Positions 1 to 6,174 of a DNA stretch of 9,750 bases are shown piece by piece. Under the pieces are notes generated by a model that was not told where the DNA came from, ran no database searches, and saw only the letters and a list, made by a program, of their open reading frames with translations. The translations under genes were made by a program, and so were the position numbers. How positions within the stretch are numbered: the stretch's first letter is position 1; each line of letters begins with the position of its first letter. The stretch lies in assembly GCA_946482295.1 (NCBI GenBank), contig CAMLRB010000135.1, positions 1-9,750 on the forward strand. Reading direction: 5' to 3'. This DNA comes from an uncultured Bacteriovorax sp. (GTDB lineage: Bacteria > Bdellovibrionota > Bacteriovoracia > Bacteriovoracales > Bacteriovoracaceae).

Positions 1-213
1 GCAGTTGTTACCGGTTCATTCTCAATCGAAGAAGCACAGACACTTCGTTTTTATCAGCAATATACAAGTGAACATGTACAAGAGTCTGCAATTTGTCTGA
101 TCTTAGAAAAGAGCGACACACTTGTGCAGTATGAAATAGAAAACGCCAGCGATTATTCATTAGGTATTTGTTCACCTTATTTATTAAATAACTTTAAAAC
201 AATTAAATATTGA
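1..213 (+). CDS. C-terminal fragment of a ketosynthase-like (chain-length-factor-like) protein, 5' truncated
   Basis: The frame is open from base 1 to the TGA at 211-213, giving the last 70 residues of a protein whose start lies outside the window. The fragment begins AVVTGSFSIEEAQ, and about 30 residues in it has ESAICLILEK. Both stretches line up by eye with residues 151-185 of the short ketosynthase-like protein at 4144-4785 (ALITFVN, then ESIFLACINE) with one small gap. The second stretch sits where ketosynthases carry the conserved 'EGAAALVLE' strand. I therefore infer a second half-ketosynthase of the Ketoacyl-synt_2 type. The catalytic region lies upstream and cannot be judged. The next gene starts immediately after this stop codon and in the same frame, so the two are probably translationally coupled. 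The family call rests on a short, weak alignment; the existence of a coding frame is much surer. Confidence 0.5.
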   Translation, partial: AVVTGSFSIEEAQTLRFYQQYTSEHVQESAICLILEKSDTLVQYEIENASDYSLGICSPYLLNNFKTIKY

Positions 214-1605
214 ATGAAATCCATTCTGCTTAAAATTTTAGGTTATTCAGTTTATTTATTTTATCTTTATATCTTTAGAAAATTTCACCTAACCTATATC
301 ATTGTCCCAGCAGTTTTTCTGATTTGGCCTTTATCACCAAAATTTAAAACTTTATTGCTTCTCTTTTTTTTATGTCTTGACTATTCCTCTACATTTGCTT
401 TCTTGAATCCTTACCTTGTAACTGTAAATGGTCTTGAAAATTATCTAAAGTCGGCACCTTCTTATTTTCAATTTTTTGTTCCTGCTATAATTCTTTTCAG
501 CGTTGCCATAGTTTTTCTTCTCGGTCAGCTACATTTCAAAATTCGCCAGATTAAAACTTACTTAAGTATCCCCTATATTATAATCATGATTCTTTTTATG
601 ATTTGGGCTTTTGATTATTCAATTAATTCTTTGAGTCTTTTTAATCTGTTCATTTTAACAATGACCTTGTTTATTGCAAAAAAGTTTTGGCTTATATATT
701 TATTAGGGCTGGAACGAATCCCTCTTAATCAATTCAGCTGGAGTCAAATTAAAGCGATTGCTTTTCCCGGTCCTGTAACAAGAGAACAATTTTCAATTGA
801 AAACTACGAGGTCGACAAAGAGGCTGCATTCCGCCTAGCTGTAAAACTATCACTTATTTTTGGAATGGCCCATTTAATATTTAATCAAGTCGTCTATCAA
901 TTAGGTGTTGTAAGTGAAACCCCATTTCTTATCCATAACAATTACGTCGTCTTTAATAAATGCCGTTTAGTTATCAGCCCTCATAATATTGATGCTGTTT
1001 TAAGTTTAAGTGTTATGCAAAGGATTGGTTGCATATTCATTGACCAAGGTCTACACGGCATCATTAGGCATCTTTTCTTAGATACCTTTTTCTTCATCAT
1101 AGTCGCTTCAATGATGGGTGTTAGATTTACTTTTCCTTACGGTAATTTTTTTAAATCCAAAAACTTTTTGAGCTTCATGTATAACGTTTTTTATTATTAT
1201 TCGATAATTATCTTTAGAGTATTTGTGATTGAATTCTATCATTTCCTTTTGGATATTTTTAACAAAAGGTCACGCTTCTTTTTGATACCTGCTACTTTTT
1301 TAGGTGTGGTTATTGGTGGTATTTGCTTTCATTTATGGGCCGATTTCATTCTCATTCAAATTCAAAACAAAGAACCAATTTGGAACATAATCTCTCTTCC
1401 ACATTATAGTTTTTATTTCGGGAGTTTGGGACTTGCCTGCGTACTAGCTGAAATGACTAAAAAACTTCAAAATCCAAAACTTAGGATCATTAATGTTTTC
1501 GCTTATTTCCTTTTTCTAATTGTAATTCGGTTTTGTTTCGCGAGGTATTTCGAGTCAATTCCTCTTAAGAACAAATTATTCGTTTTGCAGAGTTTGTTCC
1601 TGTAA
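214..1605 (+). CDS. Polytopic membrane protein, possibly a divergent MBOAT-family acyltransferase
   Basis: The protein has 463 residues and is mostly hydrophobic, with roughly ten or more predicted membrane segments and one polar loop near residues 170-207. Its C-terminal half loosely follows the MBOAT O-acyltransferase pattern. After a Gly-rich turn near 301-310, an NFF motif at 311-313 is followed by an aromatic/Arg helix (FMYNVFYYYS, then FRVF at 334-337). Then comes IGGICFHLW at 367-375, in which His373 would occupy the place of the conserved membrane-embedded MBOAT histidine. The match is weak; the classical FWRRWH signature is absent, so an unrelated multi-pass protein is possible. If it is an MBOAT, it would transfer an acyl chain made by this locus onto an envelope acceptor (inference). 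The start ATG directly follows the preceding TGA and has no clear Shine-Dalgarno sequence, which suggests coupling. Its 3' end overlaps the convergent gene by 30 bp. Confidence 0.6.
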   Translation: MKSILLKILGYSVYLFYLYIFRKFHLTYIIVPAVFLIWPLSPKFKTLLLLFFLCLDYSSTFAFLNPYLVTVNGLENYLKSAPSYFQFFVPAIILFSVAIVFLLGQLHFKIRQIKTYLSIPYIIIMILFMIWAFDYSINSLSLFNLFILTMTLFIAKKFWLIYLLGLERIPLNQFSWSQIKAIAFPGPVTREQFSIENYEVDKEAAFRLAVKLSLIFGMAHLIFNQVVYQLGVVSETPFLIHNNYVVFNKCRLVISPHNIDAVLSLSVMQRIGCIFIDQGLHGIIRHLFLDTFFFIIVASMMGVRFTFPYGNFFKSKNFLSFMYNVFYYYSIIIFRVFVIEFYHFLLDIFNKRSRFFLIPATFLGVVIGGICFHLWADFILIQIQNKEPIWNIISLPHYSFYFGSLGLACVLAEMTKKLQNPKLRIINVFAYFLFLIVIRFCFARYFESIPLKNKLFVLQSLFL

Positions 1606-2298
1606 AAGTAGTCGATATTGAACTGCAAGCCAAAAATAAAATAGTATATAGACGATTGATATAAAATAAAGTTTGAAAGTAACAACTGTTAATAGATGAA
1701 AAATAATCATCAAAAAAATAGTGGGATACCTTGTTTTTTTAAACAAAAAACCAAATGCAGAGAACTCAATTATGATTGTCATTATACTTAAAACTTGTGC
1801 AAGAGAAGGCTGCCCAAAAACATCGCGTATGGCCGGATGAACACCTAGTTCTGTCTGAAACAAGCTGCTAATAACAGTTCCCTTAATCCAAAGAGGATTT
1901 AAGACTTTTTTTCCAGCAATAAGCACATAGTGCGCGACTAAGTAGAAAGTAATAAGCCTTAAAAAGAACTGTTGTTCAAAATTACTAAATTCTTTCTGTG
2001 ATCTAATGGCCATCCCAAGTAATCCAAGCCCGACGATGGGAAAACTAACGTTAGATATAAAAGGGAAAAAATAACAGAAGACACTCCAAGTAAAAAAGAG
2101 CGGCCACAGGACAAACTTATTCTTTGAAAAAAAAGCTGTTAAGCTTATCAGCAAAGAAACAGCAAGATAAATCATCGAAAAATATTCAGGAAGAGCAAAA
2201 GCTACATATTTGAAGTAATAAATATGTGAAAAAAAAGTATAAAATACGAACAAAATAATTAGATTGCATGAGATTGAATTTATTTTCACTATTCGCAT
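1576..2298 (-). CDS. HTTM-like (vitamin K-dependent carboxylase-like) integral membrane protein
   Basis: The protein has 240 residues and about six or seven membrane helices. Residues 123-154 (HYVLIAGKKVLNPLWIKGT and following) match the 'Y-x-aG-x-K-l-x-x-W-x-x-G' segment typical of HTTM/VKG-carboxylase-like membrane domains. The stretch from about 172 to 215, with Glu178 on a helix and FH at 200-201 followed by a TF-x-LYF strand, resembles the later HTTM helices. It lacks the large luminal domain of true gamma-carboxylases, and at 240 residues is at the short end for HTTM proteins. Bacterial HTTM proteins mostly have no assigned reaction. The ATG overlaps the stop of the upstream small gene by 10 bp (CCATGCGAATAG), so the two are coupled and probably act together. 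It is the last gene of the minus-strand operon, and its end overlaps the convergent membrane protein gene, leaving no room for a separate terminator. Confidence 0.55.
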   Translation of the reverse strand: MRIVKINSISCNLIILFVFYTFFSHIYYFKYVAFALPEYFSMIYLAVSLLISLTAFFSKNKFVLWPLFFTWSVFCYFFPFISNVSFPIVGLGLLGMAIRSQKEFSNFEQQFFLRLITFYLVAHYVLIAGKKVLNPLWIKGTVISSLFQTELGVHPAIRDVFGQPSLAQVLSIMTIIIEFSAFGFLFKKTRYPTIFLMIIFHLLTVVTFKLYFISIVYILFYFWLAVQYRLLLQEQTLQNE

Positions 2299-2636
2299 GG
2301 ATACGTTTTCTCAATAAGCTCGCCGTTTTTAGAATATTTTACGGAAATAGATTCTGCTTTTTTAAATCTAATGTCCGAAATATATTTACAAAATCTTGCT
2401 GCGACTTTTTTTTCGAGTATAGGATGTCGATAGTAAAAGTATTTAAAACTACCTCTTATCGAATAGGGAAATAAAAAGGAGTAAAAATTTTCTTGCCCTA
2501 AAACAACTTTAGATTGATCCAAAAAAGTGAAGGTAATTATGGGACTGGTACCCAGCTGAGACGAATTATAAGGGTTCAATGATTCAGCAAAACCACCAAA
2601 TTTAAAGAGAGTATATCCAGTGAATTGCTGAACCAA
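2289..2636 (-). CDS. Small uncharacterised protein coupled to the HTTM-like gene; probable membrane anchor, start uncertain
   Basis: The first conventional start in the frame is TTG at 2636, giving 115 residues with no recognised domain. The C-terminal part is basic and aromatic (FYYRHPILEKKVAARFCKYI), followed by a short Lys-rich tail. The frame stays open upstream to 2699 and there encodes a hydrophobic stretch, CFFGLILLFGILV, that looks like the rest of an N-terminal signal or anchor helix. No good start codon exists for it in this frame (CTG at 2694-2696 overlaps the ketosynthase stop). An ATG at 2668-2670 sits one base out of frame, just before a T6 run. Removing one T would give MFFGLILLFGILVQQF and a protein of about 126 residues. 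The real gene therefore probably starts at 2670 and carries an indel, which could be a sequencing error, a true mutation or slippage. Function is unknown; the 10 bp overlap with the HTTM-like gene suggests a partner role. Confidence 0.6.
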   Translation of the reverse strand: MVQQFTGYTLFKFGGFAESLNPYNSSQLGTSPIITFTFLDQSKVVLGQENFYSFLFPYSIRGSFKYFYYRHPILEKKVAARFCKYISDIRFKKAESISVKYSKNGELIEKTYPCE

Positions 2637-2661
2637 TATTCCAAATAAAAGAATGAGTCCG

Positions 2662-2670
2662 AAAAAACAT
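2662..2670 (-). other. Homopolymer frameshift at the start of the small membrane-associated gene
   Basis: On the minus strand this is ATG followed by six T and then CGG. Read as written, the ATG frame stops after 22 codons. With one T fewer it enters the long open frame and adds a hydrophobic N-terminus exactly where the following gene product lacks one. The possibilities are an assembly or sequencing indel, a genuine inactivating mutation, or a slippage site allowing on/off expression. Confidence 0.45.
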
Positions 2671-2692
2671 TTTCTAGAGTAATTTGTATTTA

Positions 2693-3868
2693 TCAGGCTT
2701 CACTCATTATTAAAGTACAATTATTACCTCCGAACCCAAATGAATTCATCATAATGTTTTTCAAATGAGGCATAGTCAATTGTTTATGGATGATGTTTAA
2801 ATTTAATTTTTTATCTTCATCATCTGAATTCATACTTGGCATTACATTCTTTTGCCTTATTAAAAACTCGCAAATAATTGCTTCAAATAAACCAGAAGAG
2901 GCTGCAGCATGTCCAAATTGTCCTTTTAAAGAAATAACTGGTGTATTCTTGAACAAAGTACAAATGCCTCTTGCCTCATTGGCATCGTTTATTAAAGTCC
3001 CCGTGCCATGGGCCTTGATGAGATGAATATCACTTGGATTTAACTTCGAAGAAGTCAAACTTCTTTTCATAGCAGCTATAATCCCCAGAGAATTCTCACA
3101 TCCCGCTGTAATATGTTCAGCATCTGAAGAATGTCCATAGCCATGCAATTCAACGCTATATTTTTGTCTCCTTTTTTTGGCCGAATGATCAGATTCTAAT
3201 ATGACGGCACCAAGCGCTTCAGCCCTTACAAACCCCGCACGAGTTTTCGAAAAAGGACGACTCGCCATTTCGGGTTCACAATCAATTTGTGATAGTGCTC
3301 CCAACATTTGAAGATTGGTCAGAACTGGCAGTGTCACAAGATCCATTCCCAATACCAAAGAATTTTGATACATACCCATTCTTATTTTTTCGGCTGCAAT
3401 TCCCATCGAAACAGTTGTACTCGCGCAAACATTATCTATGAGAAAAAACCTGGAAGGATCTTTTAAAAATACGGAGTGCTTCTTTAATTGATTGCAAATT
3501 TCCTCTAGCCACTCTGATTGTCTTAAGCAAACTCCATTATCGTCCTCCACTGCCCTGAATTCCGAAGTTCCGACATTGAGAAACAAAGAATCAAGCGTTT
3601 CAATTCCTTGTAAAACTGGCTTCAACTGATCAAAAATTTTTTCTAAAGATATTTGAATTTTTTTTCTTAGATTAAAATCAGAGTAATTATTATCTTTGTA
3701 CAAACTTGGTGGAATTATTCCTGAAAATTTCACATCAATTGATTCCGTGAAATAGTCTTCAGTTTTGCCTAAAGATTTTGTTGCATTTTGATATGCGTGT
3801 ATCACGTTGGCGACACCTTCACCATGATATGAAAGTAATGCTTTACCAGTTAATACACATTTTTGCAT
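2693..3868 (-). CDS. Beta-ketoacyl synthase (KAS I/II-type, KS-alpha-like)
   Basis: The protein has 391 residues, slightly shorter than a typical FabF/KS of about 410. It should catalyse decarboxylative Claisen condensation of a malonyl-ACP unit onto an acyl-thioester. The thiolase-fold catalytic set is intact: nucleophilic Cys148 in DNVCAST, His287 in KAHGTGT, Lys315 and His320 in LKGQFGH, and the glycine turn FGFGG at 377-381. RPFSKTRAGFV (204-214), followed by LGAVILE (219-225), is the usual mid-domain segment. The N-terminal region (about 30-95) is divergent, so substrate class cannot be inferred. The ATG directly abuts the TAG of the ACP gene in the same frame with at best a weak ribosome site, so it is probably translated by coupling with its carrier protein. 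Together with the Gln-containing half-KS two genes upstream it recalls the KS/chain-length-factor pair of type II polyketide and aryl polyene systems. The enzyme-class call is firm; the pathway role is inferred. Confidence 0.93.
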   Translation of the reverse strand: MQKCVLTGKALLSYHGEGVANVIHAYQNATKSLGKTEDYFTESIDVKFSGIIPPSLYKDNNYSDFNLRKKIQISLEKIFDQLKPVLQGIETLDSLFLNVGTSEFRAVEDDNGVCLRQSEWLEEICNQLKKHSVFLKDPSRFFLIDNVCASTTVSMGIAAEKIRMGMYQNSLVLGMDLVTLPVLTNLQMLGALSQIDCEPEMASRPFSKTRAGFVRAEALGAVILESDHSAKKRRQKYSVELHGYGHSSDAEHITAGCENSLGIIAAMKRSLTSSKLNPSDIHLIKAHGTGTLINDANEARGICTLFKNTPVISLKGQFGHAAASSGLFEAIICEFLIRQKNVMPSMNSDDEDKKLNLNIIHKQLTMPHLKNIMMNSFGFGGNNCTLIMSEA

Positions 3869-4132
3869 CTAGGTACTCAACTTCAAAAATTCCGCTAATT
3901 CTCTAATTGTAAAATCATTATAAAAATCACGATCTGGATTTGATCGTATATGTTTATAAAACGCAGTCAAATTGCCTTCTTGCTTAATTATGTTTTTTAT
4001 TTCAAACCATAAATCAACAATACCAATTGAATCAATTCCTAAATCTTTTGTGACATAACTATCGAGATTGATTTTATTTTTATCAATCTTTTTGACCTGT
4101 TCAATCGCCTGAATAATTACTTTCCAGTCCAT
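3869..4132 (-). CDS. Acyl carrier protein
   Basis: The protein has 87 residues, the usual ACP length. The phosphopantetheine site is DLGIDSIGIVDL, with attachment Ser35 at the start of helix II, followed by FEIKNII, which replaces the usual 'lE..f.i' acidic helix. The C-terminal segment IRELAEFL is the normal helix IV. Between them, residues 50-70 form a longer, polar loop (FYKHIRSNPDRDFYND) than in housekeeping AcpP, and the protein carries more Lys than AcpP, consistent with a dedicated pathway carrier. A purine-rich ribosome site, AAGGGA, lies 7 bases before the ATG and overlaps the stop region of the upstream gene. This is the clearest Shine-Dalgarno sequence in the operon and would support high ACP levels. 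It should shuttle growing chains between the KS, KR and dehydratase encoded here, after phosphopantetheinylation by a transferase that is not in this window. Confidence 0.92.
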   Translation of the reverse strand: MDWKVIIQAIEQVKKIDKNKINLDSYVTKDLGIDSIGIVDLWFEIKNIIKQEGNLTAFYKHIRSNPDRDFYNDFTIRELAEFLKLST

Positions 4133-4143
4133 AAGTAGTCCCT

Positions 4144-4785
4144 TTATTTTTCTGTATATTCTTTTAGGATATCATAACAATTTTTATCTTTAGTCTGCTC
4201 AAATAAACTCTTTAAAAAAATTGGTTCAACTTCATTTATGCATGCTAGGAATATGGATTCAATGTTTTGGTCCACACAACACATTGCTTCCCGACTAGAA
4301 TCATCTTGCAAAACATTTACAAAAGTAATGAGCGCGCAAGTAATCGCTCCTCTTTCCAAGTCAAATTTAGCCTGATCAAAAGCTTGATATAACCCCCATT
4401 GGCAATGAGAAAATGTGAATGAAGGTCCTCTTATATTCAAGAAGGATGAAACGTGAGAAGTCGTGATTGCATTGGAACGATGAAATAGACTTAAGGGATT
4501 GAGTTGATCAAGTATGACTCTGCCGTAATCATTCTTTACATTAGGGTGATTGTAGATGGTCTTGGGAAATACGCTCGTGTAATGGGCAGAGTATACTCCC
4601 AACTCACTGGCATCAAACTGTTTAAAAAAATCCAACAGTTTCAACTCTTCACAAGCTTTTAAAAGAATTCTTGTTCCTCGGTTCATAGTGCGTAACTTTG
4701 CTCTTTCAACATGTGACTCATCGATGAGATCTTCATCTTTAAAATATGGATTCGCATTCTTAAAATAAGCTTTTTTAATTTTCAT
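4144..4785 (-). CDS. Short ketosynthase-like protein with Gln at the active-site Cys position (chain-length-factor/KSQ-like)
   Basis: The protein has 213 residues, about half a ketosynthase, and corresponds to the N-terminal thiolase-fold half as in the Ketoacyl-synt_2 family. ELGVYSA (61-67) is the strand-turn typical of KS N-domains. NIRGPSFTFSHCQWGLYQA (117-135) aligns without gaps to the KS nucleophile region GPxxTVSTACATGxxA. The residue in the Cys slot is Gln129, with a Cys one position earlier (Cys128). LERGAITCALITF (143-155) follows as in other KSs. Gln in that slot is the hallmark of KS-beta/chain-length factors and of KSQ decarboxylases. By family logic it could dimerise with the full KS and shape chain length or priming; in APE systems ApeC-like proteins of similar size do this. 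The gene abuts the upstream ligase stop (TAA then ATG, same frame). The alternative reading is a degenerate KS relic, but the operon position argues for use. Confidence 0.75.
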   Translation of the reverse strand: MKIKKAYFKNANPYFKDEDLIDESHVERAKLRTMNRGTRILLKACEELKLLDFFKQFDASELGVYSAHYTSVFPKTIYNHPNVKNDYGRVILDQLNPLSLFHRSNAITTSHVSSFLNIRGPSFTFSHCQWGLYQAFDQAKFDLERGAITCALITFVNVLQDDSSREAMCCVDQNIESIFLACINEVEPIFLKSLFEQTKDKNCYDILKEYTEK

Positions 4786-6114
4786 TTAATTAATTGTAAA
4801 AAATGTAAAGGTCACATTAGTCTGTAAGTCAAAAATCTTTCTTAATGTTTCACTGCTTAATTTATGAAGTGGCCCCAGCAAGTTAGATTTAATAAATTTT
4901 ACTGCCAAAGGTTTTAGTTTTTCATTATCTTCAAAATATTCTTTTTCCACAAACTCTCCATCTGTGGATTCAACTAGTAGACACCAAAAACTCATTTTGC
5001 CTACTTCGCAGACAATCGCACTCACTGAATCTGCTTCTGGAAAATGTTCGTTCTTTATAGCTTCTAAATCTATTAACATGTCATTGAATTTGAAACGTTT
5101 TCTTTTATTAAGATCTAAAAAAATATCCCTTCCTTTAATTTCTACTATGTCTCTAGTGAGAAGATAACCATCCATTGTGCTTTTTTGATTAATGGCCATA
5201 AAAGGAGTTTTAATCATCAAGCTACCTTGTCCTGATACGAGAGTTTTTCCATTTTCATCAATGATTTTGCATTCAATATCATCTAGAGGCGAACCCAATG
5301 GATAATAATTATCAAATGGCTCGCCCAGGTATTCAAAGGTACAAACTCTCGGCCCCGCCTCAGTTAAACCGTAGGTCAAAAATAATCTAGACCGAGTGAT
5401 TTTTTTTATCTGAGCTAGAACATCATGAGAAATCCAATCGGATCCAATCGTAATTGTCGAAGGATAATTTTGATCCTCTTTTAGCAAAGGTAATAAGCTC
5501 TTCACTTGTCTCGGTGTAAAATGAACAATTGATTTCTGAGGGCAATCTAGAAAATCGGTCCAACTAGAAAAGTGTTCTAAAAAATATACTTGGCAACGAA
5601 GTTCAATTGCAGTCCAAATATATGCGCATACACCGAATGCATGATCACAATTTAAAGTTTTATAGATTATAAATTTAGAATCAATAGAAAGTGAACGCCC
5701 ATGTGCCCTTGCATTTTTACGTGCTTGGTTAACATCTAAAAAATAAAGCTCTGGAAATAAACTCGAGCCTGAACTGAAAACTCCATAAATTTCTGAAGGA
5801 AGTGTATCTTCTTTGTCAGTTGTCCGTTGTATCAGCATTTTGTTGTTTTCAATCAAGACATAAGAATAATCAAATTTCGTTAAGTACTCTTCAATTGTGC
5901 TTTTTTTCCAATTCTTTGGAATTAGGATTGGACGAAATTTTTTATCAATCAGCTCTAGAAAAAAATGGGCCTGTCTATAATCGTTGGCGTCTTGAATAAA
6001 TACATATTTCACTTGTCTGCCAATATTTTGGATCAATTCATTAAAACCTTTATCAAAGCTTTCGGCACTCTGAGTGTCGTTTTTTGTGAGTGTTTTGTAC
6101 AAATTTCTTAGCAT
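4786..6114 (-). CDS. AMP-dependent acyl/aryl synthetase-like protein lacking the canonical C-terminal lysine
   Basis: The protein has 442 residues, short for the ANL superfamily (usually about 500 or more) but similar in size to the ligases of aryl polyene clusters. It should activate a carboxylic acid as an adenylate for loading onto CoA or the ACP. Visible motifs are the phosphate loop FSSGSSLFPE (113-122, where the usual TSGTTGxPK ends in Lys), YGLTEAG (248-254) for adenine binding, RD at 321-322 in place of the ribose-binding TGD, and the hinge region around NKRKRFKFNDMLIDLEAI (336-353). The A10 region is HKLSSETLRKIF (417-428). Where active enzymes have GK-x-x-R, this one reads SE-x-x-R, so the catalytic Lys of the adenylation half-reaction appears replaced by Glu424 or a neighbour. 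Activity is therefore uncertain. It is the first gene of the minus-strand operon, read from the 60 bp divergent region, and no Shine-Dalgarno sequence is apparent. Confidence 0.82.
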   Translation of the reverse strand: MLRNLYKTLTKNDTQSAESFDKGFNELIQNIGRQVKYVFIQDANDYRQAHFFLELIDKKFRPILIPKNWKKSTIEEYLTKFDYSYVLIENNKMLIQRTTDKEDTLPSEIYGVFSSGSSLFPELYFLDVNQARKNARAHGRSLSIDSKFIIYKTLNCDHAFGVCAYIWTAIELRCQVYFLEHFSSWTDFLDCPQKSIVHFTPRQVKSLLPLLKEDQNYPSTITIGSDWISHDVLAQIKKITRSRLFLTYGLTEAGPRVCTFEYLGEPFDNYYPLGSPLDDIECKIIDENGKTLVSGQGSLMIKTPFMAINQKSTMDGYLLTRDIVEIKGRDIFLDLNKRKRFKFNDMLIDLEAIKNEHFPEADSVSAIVCEVGKMSFWCLLVESTDGEFVEKEYFEDNEKLKPLAVKFIKSNLLGPLHKLSSETLRKIFDLQTNVTFTFFTIN

Positions 6115-6174
6115 AGAGATATTATGGCACTAATAGCTGTAGATTCAAACAAAGGGTATATGTTAAAATAAACC
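6115..6174. promoter_or_regulatory. Divergent intergenic region, probable back-to-back promoters
   Basis: These 60 bases separate the start codons of the minus-strand ligase operon and the plus-strand radical SAM operon, so both promoters must lie here or inside the genes. For the minus strand, TTGAAT (6148-6143) and CATAAT (6126-6121) are spaced 16 bases apart, a fair sigma-70 match. The CATAAT box ends only 6 bases before the ATG, implying a leaderless or nearly leaderless transcript. For the plus strand, TATATGTTAAAAT (6157-6169) could supply a -10 box, but no good -35 is visible. Neither start codon has a Shine-Dalgarno sequence. No clear operator palindrome was found. Confidence 0.4.

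Noticed and set aside
211..213. UGA between two in-frame genes as a selenocysteine codon or programmed readthrough fusing them
   Set aside because: An ATG follows immediately, the N-terminus of the second protein is a natural hydrophobic start, and no selenocysteine insertion hairpin is apparent; coupled reinitiation is simpler.
1503..1685. Minus-strand open frame overlapping both convergent membrane gene ends
   Set aside because: It is embedded in the two better-supported genes in other frames and shows no start signal.
2268..2474. Plus-strand open frame of 68 codons opposite the small gene and the HTTM-like start
   Set aside because: It is antisense to coding sequence supported by overlap coupling, and its composition is that of a reverse-complement frame.
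2790..3026. Plus-strand open frame of 78 codons antisense to the ketosynthase
   Set aside because: It lies wholly within a gene with intact catalytic motifs, lacks a ribosome site, and its protein shows no domain; it is a shadow frame. The same reasoning excludes the antisense frames at 4964-5167, 5802-5999, 7692-7892 and 8528-8875.
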